This document shows, piece after piece, positions 33,806-46,593 of a stretch of DNA of 64,000 nt. The position numbers and the translations under genes are program-made. Within the stretch, counting starts at the first letter, position 1, and each line of letters begins with the position of its first letter. Origin of the DNA: Alviniconcha marisindica (lineage: Eukaryota > Mollusca > Gastropoda > Provannidae); assembly GCA_018857735.1 (NCBI GenBank), contig JABMCL010000509.1, positions 730,001-794,000 of the forward strand. The letters are read 5' to 3'. Below the pieces are notes generated by a model. The model did no database searches. It was not told the origin of the DNA and saw nothing but the letters and a program-made list of their open reading frames with translations.

Positions 33806-34075
33806 CAAGTAAATACAACAACCAAGAGAGAGAGAGAACGTCATCGCGTGCAAGAGAGACAGCCTGACAGTCAGGCAGACAGAACATCAAAGCGCACGCT
33901 CTTCGTCAACATTACATGCACGCGACGAGGGGGGGGGGGAGGCAGACAGCCAGAGAAAAACGGATATCGTAACAGGAAGAGCCGGGAGGTGGACAGAAGG
34001 AGATGGACAAAGAGACGGACAAAGAGACACAGATCATACGCTGTACTGTGGACAGTCTTCTGTGGACACTTTACA

Positions 34076-34212
34076 ACGAATATTCATGGGGTGAGGTCAC
34101 CAAGGACACCGAGATGGAAAGCGAGGATGAAGAGTGTAGTTAGGGTGCCGACGACGAACTTTCTGCACGCTCTCATCACTTCTGCACACCGCAGCCTCGT
34201 TTTCTATCTTGT
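34076..34212 (+). mobile_element. Dispersed repeat, copy 2
   Basis: Diverged partner of 20286-20395, sharing GGTGAGGTC, CACGCTCTC and TCTGCACACC. A 201-codon frame at 33803-34408 crosses it and a GA array and is not a credible gene. Confidence 0.5.
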
Positions 34213-34277
34213 CACTCGCCGTAACACGGTTAGTCATTTAGAACGGTTCATTTCCTGTGGTCAGCGCGGTTTTACTG

Positions 34278-34314
<37 letters not shown>
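34278..34314. repeat. (GA)n microsatellite with GG slip
   Basis: GA repeats broken once by GG at 34302-34303. Confidence 0.93.
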
Positions 34315-34619
34315 AGCATTTTCAAAACGAGCTGAAACGGTTTTTTTTCCGATTGACCGGTTCAGGGAATATCCGGCGTCTCTGCTGACTTCCAACTTAC
34401 CAGAATAAGGAAATGACTGCAGACTAAACAAGACAGCTAATATTTACATAACGATTACGACCGTGCTGGTATTAACGTATCTTCATGCACAAGTTTGCCG
34501 GAATAAAATGCAGTTCAACTTGACACACAAAGAAGAGTGCTCACGGTGTGACGGTAAAACCAGTTACACATCAGCCGCGACAGTCGCTCAACGCTGGGTT
34601 GGCTTCAGCCTGAGGGTAG

Positions 34620-35245
34620 AAACTTGGCCTGCTGATCAACACAGCGGTGAGGAGGAAGAACTGCGGCCCTGTCTAGATCCAGTGTACAGCGGCATACGTC
34701 CAGACTACCAGAGTTTGCGCACGACTGCCAAACGGACACACCAGACTCTGGGAACAGAAACCTGGCCTGCTGACACAGCGGTGAGGGACCCTGTGAAGAC
34801 CCTGCAGCGTACAGCGGCATACGTCCCAGATACCGCAGTTCCTGTGGAGATCCTGAAGCGTACAGCGGCATACGTCCTAGCTACCGGAGTTCCTGTGGAG
34901 ATCCTGCAGCGTACAGCGGCATACGTCCCAGATACCGGAGTTCCAGTGGAGATCCTGCAGTGTACAGCGGCATACGTCGAAGATACCGGAGTTCCCGTGG
35001 AGACCGTCAGCGTACAGCGGCATACGTCCCAGATACCGGAGTTCCTGTGGAGATCCTGCAGCGTACAGCGGCATACGTCGAAGATACCGGAGTTCCTGTG
35101 GAGATCCTGCAGCGTACAGCGGCATACGTCCCAGATACCGGAGTTCCTGTGGAGATCCTGCAGCATACAGCGGCATACATCCCAGATACCGGAGTTCCTG
35201 TGGAGATCCTGCAGCGTACAGCGGCATACGTCCCAGATACCTGAG
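34620..35245. repeat. 51-bp minisatellite, about 9 regular copies, with longer founder repeats
   Basis: From 34800 the unit GTACAGCGGCATACGTCCCA, GATACCGGAGTTCC, TGTGGAGATCCTGCAGC repeats every 51 bases. At 34620-34800 two longer units of about 121 bases share TTGGCCTGCTGA, CACAGCGGTGAGG and GTACAGCGGCATACGTCC, and look ancestral. The 17-codon period keeps a 284-codon frame (34463-35317, +) open, plus two frames on the minus strand. The simultaneous open frames mark it as an artefact rather than a repeat protein. Confidence 0.93.
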
Positions 35246-36486
<1,241 letters not shown>

Positions 36487-36489
36487 GGT

Positions 36490-36582
36490 TTTGCAGTGTG
36501 CCTTTGTTCATGACTGAGTTTGACTGTCCTGATGTGACCCTGTGCGGTTGACAGGACGTTAAAATCCAGTTACTAGCTAACT
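36490..36582 (+). mobile_element. SINE tail fragment beside (GA)n
   Basis: GTGACCCTGTGCGG at 36534, then TTGACAGGACGTTAAAATCC and an AGCTAACTT end. Confidence 0.7.
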
Positions 36583-37229
36583 TCCCTACTACTCTGGACA
36601 AGTTCTTCCCAACAGCACATGCTGTCAGTCACAGATCTGGGTTCTCTATAGAGAGGACTTTCATTTCCGCGTCCGCAGTACCCCACTGCGGGTTCCAAAT
36701 CGCACGAAGGATATATCGAAAGGTGGCACGTATGTATGCATGACACATGTCTGACATTTCTAAAACTTCTTTTCTCAAGTGGACGCTGCAGCCTCCAATG
36801 CATCGATTTAGACGCGGACGGGGCCGTTTCTCTGACAGTCACAGCGCAGGGAAATGCTGACAAGGGTCTCCCGGACAGTTCTCATTCAACCGGAAAATGT
36901 CACGCGATTCACCGCAGTACATTCCAAATCTGAATAAACACTCGAATAAAACGCCCTCATATACTCAGCACTCCGATTTTTCCTTTCACGGGAGCTCATT
37001 GCCGACTGAATCAGCACCCCTACGCAAAAGCAATGAAGTGCTGGTTTCGGCGTCCTTCACTCAAACGGGGTGTACTTGGCTGAACTGACGAACTTACTTT
37101 TTTTCTTTTTTCTTTTTAATATCATCTAAGATATAGTACCCATACGTGATGCAGGGCTCACTCCCACGCATTCTCCGTGAAACTTGTTTTGATGGTGTGA
37201 ATTCAGTCATGGGTATAGTAAACGTACCA
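36583..37229. other. Unassigned sequence with possible SINE piece
   Basis: 36645-36700 resembles 33071-33125 (see there). Otherwise nothing is recognised. Confidence 0.4.
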
Positions 37230-37330
37230 TACGGATTGATTGACTGACTGACTGACTGACTGACACGGAGATGAAATAACTGACTGATTTATTCATGGAC
37301 TGACTGATGACTGATTCACCAATTGACTGA
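37230..37330. repeat. (GACT)n repeat, interrupted
   Basis: Five consecutive GACT units at 37240-37263, then scattered GACTGACT to 37330. Confidence 0.85.
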
Positions 37331-38977
37331 CCTCGTTCATTCACCGGTGTATTCAGTCATACATGCACATGTCAATTTAACTTTATCTGTTCACATTGTG
37401 ATTACTTTACAAGAACAGTAGCGAAGTCTATGATCACCGGAAATGAAAAAATAACTCCATCAGCCGCACGACGACAAAACGAACAGAATGGCACTTTCTG
37501 TCAAATCAAGATATAAACCAGGTCACAGTAACAGAATGAACGCAAAAATTAACACTTCGTATACTTGCAGGTTTCCATAACGAACAAGCGATATTTGGTT
37601 TAAACAAAATTTTATTCATTCATCGTAATCATAAGCTCAACAAATAAGTACTGAAAACACAAAAGCAATATGCTTATTTGAGTGTTACCTATAGATAAAA
37701 TGATAAACACACAGACATTTACGATGGCAAGATGGCAAATTGTTGTCAAAACGTCAGAGGCAACAAAACCAACAAAGACCAAAATGACAACAAAAAACAA
37801 ACAAGCAAACAAAACAAAAAACAAAACAACAACAACAACAACAAAACGGGAGGAGGGGGTGGGGGTTAAAGCGATATTTAAAGAAGAAGAAACAGAAGAA
37901 GAAGAAAGAAACAGTACAGTAACAAAGACGGGGATTTAATTAAAAACGTAATTTCTTTCCTCGCAGAAATTTCCACAGCTGGGTAATTAGTTCCCTTGTC
38001 ATATTACCACCATGGTTGCAACATAAACGACTAGTTTTATTGAAATACAAGTAAATACATCACTCGGCCTGAGTGGAGCATTTCTTTCTATTTACAGCTC
38101 ATTGTACTGCAATATAGCTGGGAGAAGGGATTAAAGATGTACCCCGTCGAACCGGCTCTTGCGATGTTTATCATGTATGGACAGTTTTGCCCTACAGTCC
38201 ATCTGAAGACTGCGATTGTTGAGTCGCAAGACCATGATGCACTCTCGAGCCAGTTCAGAATATCAGTACGAGTGCTACATGATGTAGCATGTCACCAACA
38301 GATGCTACGCAGCATGCTGTGCCACACGTCCGTGCACTGACTGACGGAAAGGCGAGTGTGGGTAGCTGTCGCCGATGACGGACAGACAGCAGCGACGAAG
38401 AAAGCGCAGCTTTTGTAGCGTTAGTATTGCTCTGTCGGAACTAGGACGAAGACAAGAAAGCTGTTACATCACGAGTTGTGAGATAATGACACCGAAGACG
38501 CAAAGAAAAATAAGAAAAATATGTTATTGCGTACTGAGCATAGTTTCGGTTAATTAGTTCAAATATATTACGTACAGGTAGTAGGCTCAGATAACCAAGA
38601 GATTTTCATTGGCTATCAGACGGCGTGTGTCAGATCAGAGAATGGAGCCAGTTTAAAACCTAATCAGACACTCGACGGTGACGTCACGGTCTGTCTGTTC
38701 CCAAAGCAACTCGTACACTTTGCAGTCACAGGACCGTGTTCAAAAGTGGGTACTAGCCTTCACCGTAGATGATTGTCTTAACCAATAACAAAATTTTGCG
38801 GTTACAAAATAGAAAAAGAAAGGAAAAAAGTTCATGAGCCCAATGTCACAGGGGCCGGTGTAACAGGTTAACTAATGTGATGAAAAAGGGAGTCCGCGCT
38901 GATGACGAACATACGGCGCAAGGTTTTACATAGTACAGCCACTAACTTAAACGGTAATCTGTACCGACCCGCTAAAG
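37331..38977. other. Unassigned sequence
   Basis: A CAA/AAAAC-rich stretch at 37795-37846 and A/G-rich DNA to 37925. No coding or RNA signal recognised elsewhere. Confidence 0.45.
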
Positions 38978-39150
38978 CATAGTTCAGGAGCTGTGTGAGA
39001 GTCGAGGTGGACGTCCTGGGCTGTCCGTCCTAACGAGCCTTCTGGTTTCCGTGGACGTAAAGAATTATTGCACCGTGCTTCGGCATTGGTCACAACTTGT
39101 CCCTAATATGTCAACTGACATCTGAGGACATTAAGCATCACTTCATCATC
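38978..39150 (+). mobile_element. SINE-like repeat with ATC tail
   Basis: CATAGTTCAGGAGCTGTGTG, GGTTTCCGTGGACGTAAAG, GGTCACAACTTGTCCCTAAT and GAGGACATTAAGCATCACTT end in CATCATC. A close inverted copy lies at 61054-61224, differing mainly by a 12-base indel and tail length. No tRNA-like head is visible in either. Confidence 0.75.
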
Positions 39151-39898
39151 ACCCGCTAAAGCCCAACAAGAGCTGCTATGGAGCTTGTGGTGAGTTCCAA
39201 ATCTGATTCAATGAGCGCCCGAGACATGAAAATGGATAAGCACATCAAGAATCAACTGGTGTGGCTTTAAGAGAGCGATGAAAATTTCAGTGGCGACAAG
39301 TTTAGTCTACGCCGCATCATAAAACTCTGTCTGATCAAAAAAGAACGGATGCAATGCAAACAAAAAGGTGCGGGGACTTGTGGTCCGCTCTGGTCCGATA
39401 GAAAACGCTCCTAACAACTCCATCTGTTAATCACAGCGCTGTGCTGTATCATAAACGATCGTTCTTGACGTTCTGACGCGCTACCATAAACATCACGTTA
39501 AGCCTAGTTTTCGCTTCAAAATACACTTTTCAAAACAGCCGAAGTTTAACATTTCTCGCGCACAGCATCTTCAGCCATGAGCCAGAACACCCGCTGTCCC
39601 CGCCGAAAACACTCTGTAGCTGTCCTTTGAAATTTGGCGAGAGAAGAGATGAAACTGGGAAGAGGTAAAGCTGCGTGTGGCTACGCCTCTGAGGGCTCCC
39701 GCTGTTCGCTGTCAATGGCGACGTTTGGTGTGTGTCTGGTGCACAAAGTGGGTCTTACACTGGCTTCAATGTGCCGGAAAAATACAGGTCAGACAGATTA
39801 ACCAGTAACACAGATTTGATATTATCATGACCCAACCCACAGGAAATTTAGGTATAAAGAAGATCATGAAGAAAATTTCGCACACAGTCGTGTTGCCG
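39151..39898. other. Unassigned sequence
   Basis: No feature recognised. Confidence 0.45.
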
Positions 39899-40108
39899 TA
39901 TAGTTTTATGCAGCTGGATTAAGCCCCACAACAACAAACAACAGCTGTATAGCTTTATGTAGCTGGATCAAGCCCCACAACAACAGCTGTATAGCTTTAT
40001 GTAGCTGGATCAAGCCCCACAACAACAGCTGTATAGCTTTATGCAGCTGGATCAAGCCCCACAACAGCTGTATAGCTTTATGCAGCTGGATCAAACCCTA
40101 CAAAAGCA
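39899..40108. repeat. 42-bp minisatellite, 5 copies
   Basis: GTATAGCTTTATGTAGCTGG, ATCAAGCCCCACAACAACAG, CT. Flanking copies have CAA gains or losses (49, 42, 42, 39 and 42 bases). Confidence 0.95.
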
Positions 40109-40217
40109 GCCGAATGAAACGTGTAGGTAGCTGCATCGTGCCACAAATGCATGAAGGTCCTCATGCCATGGAACAACAAATCTAAACCAAACACATTCGA
40201 GCAGTTGTCGCCATAAG

Positions 40218-40218
<1 letters not shown>

Positions 40219-40280
<62 letters not shown>
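40219..40280. repeat. (CT)n microsatellite with CC slip
   Basis: About 62 bases of CT, broken by CC at 40252-40253. Confidence 0.96.
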
Positions 40281-40283
<3 letters not shown>

Positions 40284-40540
40284 ATTAGGTTTGATTTGTT
40301 TGGTCTTCTCTTGTATCTACGTTTTGGGATATATAAAAAAAGCCATCTGTTGCAAAATAAATTTAGTTCAATACGCTCATGAGCGTTTGCAATAAACTTA
40401 GCTTGTTTAATGCTCATGCGCTGATCACGACTGTTCATACTTAAATGAATTTTCAACAAACGCTGCTTACGCCAAGGCCCTAGTGGGCATGGATTCTCGT
40501 GTAAAACAGGCTAAGTGCTCCTAGGGAGTTTAGACACCCC
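40281..40540. other. Unassigned sequence
   Basis: No feature recognised. Confidence 0.4.
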
Positions 40541-40985
40541 ATGCTGGCAACAAACTACCCCGTGCCTGAAGCCCGCGGGGACTGTGCTGGCAACAAACTA
40601 CCCTGTGCCTGAAGCCCGCGGTGACTGCGCTGGCAACAAACTACCCTGTGCCTGAAGCCCACGGTGACTGCGCTGGCAACAAACTACCCTGTGCCTGAAG
40701 CCCGCGGTGACTGCGCTGGCAACAAACTACCCTGTGCCTGAAGCCCGCGGTGACTGCGCTGGCAACAAACTACCCTGTGCCTGAAGCCCGCGGTGACTGC
40801 GCTGGCAACAAACTACCCTGTGCCTGAAGCCCGCGGGGACTGTGCTGGCAACAAACTACCCTGTGCCTGAAGCCCGCGGTGACTGCGCTGGCAACAAACT
40901 ACCCTGTGCCTGAAGCCCGCGGTGACTGTGCCGGCAACAAACTACCCTGTGCCTGAAGCCCGCGGGGACTGTGCCGGCAACAGAC
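40541..40985. repeat. 43-bp minisatellite, about 10 copies
   Basis: GCTGGCAACAAACTACCCTG, TGCCTGAAGCCCGCGGTGAC, TGC. Copies are more than 90% identical with two linked variants (GGTGAC-TGCG and GGGGAC-TGTG), the latter near both ends. Confidence 0.97.
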
Positions 40986-41893
40986 TTCCCAGCGCCTGGA
41001 AACCATGACTGGAGTTGGTAGACCCCACACGAGAAGCGTTATGGACCCAGTGGGCAGGAATGGAACAAGAAACAAACTGACAGCGGTTTTCAATCCACTT
41101 AGGGAGACTTTTGCTGTTGTTCAATCGACATGCAAAACCATGGCCGTGGGCGATGCCAGTCTGTGTCTGTAACGTCATGAAAAAGACCGTCGGCATGTGT
41201 GACAAGTGTATTACATACAAGGCTTCGGGGGGGGGGGGGGGGGCTTTATTGGTAAGGAGCGAGGGAGGGGTTCTTCATTAGCGAGCAAGCTGGCTGGCTG
41301 AGTTCATTTTCATCTTCTGTCACATGAGTATTGATGAAACAACCACACGACACATTAGCACATGTTCCACATGTCTGAGGCCTACCTGCGTCTTCATCTG
41401 TGAGATCTGCTTTTAAAAATACATGTATAATTATACGAGAAACCAGAATCACATAAAAGCATCAACGACGACCAAAGATTTTTTAATTATTATTAGTCGA
41501 ATTAGCTTTTGTTGAGTTAGCTATGAGATAATACTTCTCGTTCTGTACTTTCATACTTATTGTATAAGTTTACCGCCGTGTTGATGTTCCTTATTGTTGT
41601 TAAGTCTCCATACTCCATACTCCACAAGGGGCGAAAGGAATAAACATCCTTGAATCCTTGTGTGAATGGTGTATGATAGAGTGTGGAGTTCATGTTCTGC
41701 AAAAACATTTTGCGCTGTAAAAGAGCCATCCATTATAGTCTTTACGTGAATGCCACCCTGTTATACTTTCTCGTGCAAACTGGTGTACAATTGACATTAT
41801 TTTTGAAAGAGAGCTTATTATGAAGAGCGAAAATAAACGAAAAAGAAATGAAAACGAGAGTACTTGAATGACCTCTCTTCCTTTTTGCACTCA
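40986..41893. other. Unassigned sequence; G17 tract; possible LINE 3' end
   Basis: G17 at 41227-41243. At 41636-41665 AATAAACATCCTTG followed by AATCCTTG resembles a LINE polyadenylation signal with a short repeated tail; no coding part is seen. Confidence 0.4.
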
Positions 41894-41912
41894 CCCCCCC
41901 CCCCCCCCCCCC
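41894..41912. repeat. Poly-C tract, C19
   Basis: 19 uninterrupted C. Confidence 0.9.
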
Positions 41913-42271
41913 TCAGCCAATGGACCCAATAATGGCAGCTCGTTTAATCTACAAATCAGGAATACATATGTATGCCCGTATGCTCCTACGGTACTTTTTC
42001 GTCACAGTCTCGTCACAGACACACGTTCTCGCTAAATGTCGCGATTTGTATGCGCAGATGAGTTTCTGATAAGCTGACGAAATGGCAGACTACCTAGTGA
42101 ATGATGCTAATTCGGCCAGGGAAATGCTACAACAGTATTTGTTCAGTGCTCAAAGTCGCTTGATCTTCACCGCAATACAGAGGCGGGGAAAATGTCACAG
42201 TAATGACACAGGCTGTAAGGCCGTGCAGCGACAGGGCTGGAATTTTAAGCTAATAGCTGAAAGTGATTCAA

Positions 42272-42400
42272 CGCTCTCTCTCTCTCTCTCTCTCTCTCTC
42301 TGGCCAGTAGCATGGGCATAATGGCACTCTTACTGATGATCATCAGCAGTGCACGCGCGCGCGCGCGCGCGTGTGAGTGTGTGTGTTCACGCGCGCGCAA
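42272..42400. repeat. (CT)n and (CG)n/(TG)n patches
   Basis: CT at 42272-42301; CG at 42352-42371, then TG and a second CG block to 42400. 41913-42271 holds nothing recognised. Confidence 0.92.
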
Positions 42401-43175
42401 CGAAGCGAATGTGTATAGCCTACGTATAATTACACGTGTGCCGGTACAAATACACATGCACAGAGAAAACAGAGGTCACGAACATTGCGTGACGTTGCCA
42501 AAATCACTTCTTACGCCGGAACTTCGCTTCCACCAAGCAGTGCGATTTGTCATGAGTGTGACATACAGCTATATAGGCTATGTATCGCAACACTTCTTCC
42601 GCTATGCACCAACTCGTCAGTAAAAGTGCTTGAGTTGCAGGGCGAGAAGAGCATAAATCTGACACCAACGATAAGCGAAATAAATACGGGCCAATACAAA
42701 CTTTCTTCATCTTCATCATCGAGTCGCCATTTTAATATATATTCAACGCCGCATTTGGCCAGACACATTAAGTGAGAAAAAGTAGTTGAACACTACTTTG
42801 CAGTAAAACGGCGTATGCAGCTAACCGAACAAAGCAATCAACAGCAGTAAGAAATATTCCCCCTCATGTCCGCGACCAAGAGTCGAGCGTGCGGAGGAAT
42901 ACATTAGGGGTGTACAAATTCGCGGATGAAAAATAGTCCCATTTACCACAAATTGGTCTCCTACGCCGACCAGTAAGGGGGGTAATGAAAGATAGACGTG
43001 AGAAAAATAATGGTTTGGAGGGACTGAGTTTGGTGGTGTTATACTGAAAAGAGAACCGAGAAATCAGTCTGTCTAAGCCAGTGCCACGCAAGTGAACCGC
43101 CTCGCCGTTAACCCAGCGGTACAAGCAGCTCTGTCTTTCTATCTGCTTCTCTCTCATTGTCTCCCCCACCTCCCG

Positions 43176-43180
<5 letters not shown>
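42401..43180. other. Unassigned sequence
   Basis: CGTTAACCCAGCGGTACAAG near 43105 is weakly tRNA-like. No gene is recognised. Confidence 0.4.
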
Positions 43181-43233
<53 letters not shown>

Positions 43234-43359
43234 GCACGCGCGCTGGGTGCGGGTGAGGTGGGTAGGGAATGGAGGAATGGGGGGGGGGGGTCGGGGCTGC
43301 ACTTAAGGGATTATACAGTAGCCTATTTGTCATTGAACTCTCCCGCCCCCCCCCCCCCC
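43181..43359. repeat. (CT)n, G-run and C-run
   Basis: CT at 43181-43232 with CC at 43208; G12 near 43279-43290; C15 near 43345-43359. Confidence 0.92.
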
Positions 43360-43645
43360 GGCCTCTCTCGTCACGCGCGCGCACGCCGCTCGGCCCTTTC
43401 CTGTTCAGTCATTCGCAAAATGCATCAGCTTTACACGAGTATACCGTACCGGACCATAACTCGCGATCTAAACAGGAAACACCCACGCAAGCATCCAACC
43501 AAAACGCGAGAGTTTGTCCGGCACGGTTTTGCACCAAAGCGCATTACATCACAGAGGTGTGTGAAAAGTGGGGTCCCGTTGCTCAAACCACAGCAAGGTC
43601 GGGCTTATTGCTTTGCAGTGACGCCCGCCTTAGTCGTCATTACCA
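43360..43645. other. Unassigned sequence
   Basis: Frames crossing here from the flanking G/C runs show no motif. Confidence 0.4.
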
Positions 43646-43651
43646 CTCTCT

Positions 43652-43705
<54 letters not shown>
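43646..43705. repeat. (CT)n microsatellite
   Basis: About 60 bases of CT with one TT break, followed by T/C-rich DNA to 43820. Confidence 0.95.
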
Positions 43706-43710
<5 letters not shown>

Positions 43711-44050
43711 CTTTCAGTCTCTGTTACCGTTTTCTTCTTCTTTATTGTCCTTTCTTTCCTTCTTTCTTCTTAATTTCTTCATGATTCTTCGTTTTCTTCG
43801 TTTTTTTCCTTTCCGAGGCGACCTTTTAAAAAATCTTCTCATCCTTTGCTTCTGATTCAGGATTCAAGATTACTGTATTGTCTCATCAGAGAAATTAAAT
43901 ACGTGGCTAAACATATACCACATCACTGGAGACAATAACACATAATGATCGCATATTCAGTCAAAACTTAAAGAATAGTTGTTGAAAATACATGTAATAT
44001 AAAATGGTACATATAAAACAAACTAGTAATTTACGCGGTAATTTAGTTCA

Positions 44051-44054
<4 letters not shown>
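43706..44054. other. T/C-rich and AT-rich unassigned sequence
   Basis: No feature recognised. Confidence 0.4.
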
Positions 44055-44100
<46 letters not shown>

Positions 44101-44110
44101 ACACACTCAC
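44055..44110. repeat. C32 tract joined to (CA)n
   Basis: 32 C pass directly into about 24 bases of CA. Confidence 0.94.
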
Positions 44111-44239
44111 ACGAAATCTCACGCACAGCATTTTAAAAACAAAAGAAACTCTGTTATAAACCTGAGGTACGCAATAAAATGAAATAAAAATTCAATCTGC
44201 GTGTTTCTCCATTAAAAACAACTTTTTCTTCTTTTCTTC

Positions 44240-44240
44240 C

Positions 44241-44286
<46 letters not shown>
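44240..44286. repeat. Poly-C joined to (CT)n
   Basis: About 12 C followed by about 35 bases of CT. Confidence 0.94.
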
Positions 44287-44290
<4 letters not shown>

Positions 44291-44755
44291 TAAGACTTTT
44301 TTTTACCTGTATTTAATGGATCACGGCTGCAAATTACGACACATTAGTGCATGGTCTGATTCCCACTTACACAAGATACTGTTATGTTCTGCTACAGAGA
44401 GAAGCGTGGTGCGCTGATTGAAGAGGTGGCATTTGGTTGTTTGTTTGTTTTTTGTTTTTTGGTTTGTTGGCTTGTTTTTTGGGCTGTATATGTTCCCGGT
44501 AAGTGCTGTGTTGTTCTTTCAGGTTGCAGCAGTTGAGTGGTTAGATGCAGTGGTTTGTTGTTCGGTCGATCGGGTGGTTAAAGGAGAACCGAACGATAGG
44601 AGAATACAAAAAAAAATTATAATAAAAATACACACACAGAGCAACGTTTCTACACGACCGTGAGTGCTGCCATTTTGTGCCCAGTCAGTGACGTCATGAA
44701 CAAGGCCGGCAAGTGTAGCAAAGGTATCAAATACGTCATGGGCTAACCTTTCACT

Positions 44756-44760
<5 letters not shown>
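44287..44760. other. Unassigned sequence
   Basis: TTTG-rich stretch at 44440-44480. No gene recognised. Confidence 0.4.

Positions 44761-44830
<70 letters not shown>
44761..44830. repeat. (TG)n microsatellite
   Basis: 70 bases of pure TG. Confidence 0.97.
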
Positions 44831-44833
<3 letters not shown>

Positions 44834-44935
44834 AGAGAGATCAAATGCGCACATCTGTGGGCTTTGTAAGCGCCCCGGGTTCTTACAATATGGGGCGCCA
44901 TAAATAATCTATTATTATCATTATTATTATGGAGA
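44831..44935 (-). mobile_element. Retroelement end with (ATA)n tail, inverted
   Basis: Minus strand: (ATA)n, then TTATGGCGCCCCATATTG, TAAGAACCCGGGGCGC and TTACAAAGCCCACAG. It looks like the end of a SINE/LINE family with a trinucleotide repeat. GGGGCGC motifs at both sides form a partial inverted repeat. Confidence 0.45.
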
Positions 44936-45572
44936 GCGAACCGACATCGCTGCTCCAATCCGAATATATATTTTAAAAAAATAGTATTCTTTAGGATAAA
45001 TATTGACAGAAAACCAAATGAAATATGCAAATGAACAGATTTGCACATTTTCTGTGCTTTCAGACTAACTTCAGATATCGGTTCGGTTTCCCTTTAATAG
45101 AAGGGGTGGTCGATTTGGTTAACTGACTGGCAGGTGGATGATTGACGGCTTGATTGCATGCAATGTGACGAAGGTTGCCCCAAGGTGTTTGGGTGGGATG
45201 CACGTGAGACCAAACATTTCAAGCTGACCTTGACCTTGGTTCCCAGGCCTGCAGTCCAGCTTGGCACCGCCCCGTTGCACTTGTCGCCTGCCTTCGCTTC
45301 GCCTGAAAGCAGACAAATAAATATAAACAATTCGCTCTCCATCTAATTTTTCATCGTTTTTCACCGTTTAATTGTTGTTTAAGTGTCGTTTTGCAGCTTG
45401 ATAAACAGGATTACCCCGAAAATTCGCATGTTGTGTTTTGTCCTAATAAATGGCGTTATTTTGAACGTGTTTAGACAAATAAATAAAATCATTAATCAAT
45501 TGATTAACTAAAGAAAAAAAAAAAAAAGACGTGTGTTTAAGAGACTTCAGCATTAAGGGCAAACATGCATAT
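44936..45572. other. Unassigned sequence
   Basis: GACCTTGACCTTGG near 45224 resembles motifs in some invertebrate SINEs. No gene recognised. A14 near 45511. Confidence 0.4.
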
Positions 45573-45573
45573 T

Positions 45574-45574
45574 T

Positions 45575-45636
<62 letters not shown>

Positions 45637-45642
45637 TCTCTC
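45574..45642. repeat. (CT)n microsatellite with CC slip
   Basis: CT repeats with CC at 45593-45594 and near 45633. Confidence 0.96.
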
Positions 45643-45688
45643 ATTTCTTTCGAAGCAAGTTCATGTTTCAATTTTATGTCCAAGAGCA

Positions 45689-45855
45689 CAAAAATGAACA
45701 TTTATTTAAGTATAAACCTTCCTCGATATACTCCGAATCCCATTTTCATCTGTCTCTAACAAATGAAAATGGGATTCGGAGTATAAAAGGACAGATGAAA
45801 ATGGGATTCGGAGTATATCGAGGAAGGTTTATATCTAAATAAATGTTCATTTTTG
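45689..45855. repeat. Near-perfect inverted repeat, 66-bp arms, 35-base spacer
   Basis: Arm 1 (45689-45754) and arm 2 (45790-45855) are complementary at all but about two positions (AAGTATA against TATATCT). The spacer contains a third copy of the inner 25 bases (AAAATGGGATTCGGAGTATA at about 45767) in arm-2 orientation. A short AGAGCACA/TGTGCTCT pair extends outside with an unpaired gap. A duplicate foldback made by template switching is likely. Confidence 0.93.
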
Positions 45856-45934
45856 TTTTTAAGTACATCAATAGGACTGTGCTCTACACGTGAATAGAAT
45901 ATTGTGCTTAGGCTAACATGTATCATGTGAGCTC

Positions 45935-45985
45935 TCAGGGCGCGGATGAGCGGATCATAAATGTGTATTATTATTATCATTTGAA
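45935..45985 (-). mobile_element. Possible retroelement end with (ATT)n
   Basis: TCTCAGGGCGCGGATGAGCG with TATTATTATTATCATTTG resembles the 44.9-kb and 49.7-kb elements. Confidence 0.35.
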
Positions 45986-46165
45986 AGAAAACAGGTTCCA
46001 ACATCAATAGCCTGCAGACACTCTCCCACCCACCTACCCAAAAAAGGGTGGGGAGTCAGGGATGGTGGGAGGCGGAGAATACGCTTCGATTTTATGTCCT
46101 AGTAGGGACAGAGGAAACTCGGGTTCCTATTCCTGAGGACATCCAGCTGTGCGAGGACAGTCTTT

Positions 46166-46235
46166 TCTTTCTTGGTGCTTTACGTCCACGGAAACTCGAG
46201 GACAGAGCCACCTAGCCTGTAATCAAGCCCACACA
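46166..46235 (-). mobile_element. SINE fragment (GTGGACGTAAAG type)
   Basis: Plus strand TTGGTGCTTTACGTCCACGG, AAACTCGAGGAC is the inverted core of the 38978/61054 family. Confidence 0.5.
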
Positions 46236-46516
46236 GAACAAAAAAGACGGCTGCCTGCCCTCGTGACAAAGAGTCAATAGCGACCAAGTGAAACAGAGTG
46301 AGAAATGAACACTCAAATTCAGCTGTATCGAACCGCGCCCTATGTTTCTGCAGCGCATTCTGCAGAAGGACAACAAATACAAACTCGCACCGCTGAGCTT
46401 CCATCGATCCTCTCTGCCAGTCCATAAACTTTCAAAACGGTGACACTACGAGAAGTTCAATACAACGGTATCAACAAAAAAATATCAACAACAAAAAATC
46501 GCCGCCTCCCCCTTCT

Positions 46517-46519
<3 letters not shown>
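46236..46519. other. Unassigned sequence
   Basis: No feature recognised. Confidence 0.4.

Positions 46520-46590
<71 letters not shown>
46520..46590. repeat. (CT)n microsatellite
   Basis: About 70 bases of pure CT. Confidence 0.96.

Positions 46591-46593
<3 letters not shown>

Noticed and set aside
43258..43784. Two overlapping 171-codon plus-strand frames
   Set aside because: Both are extended by G, C and CT runs. Two frames are open together, with no domain in either.
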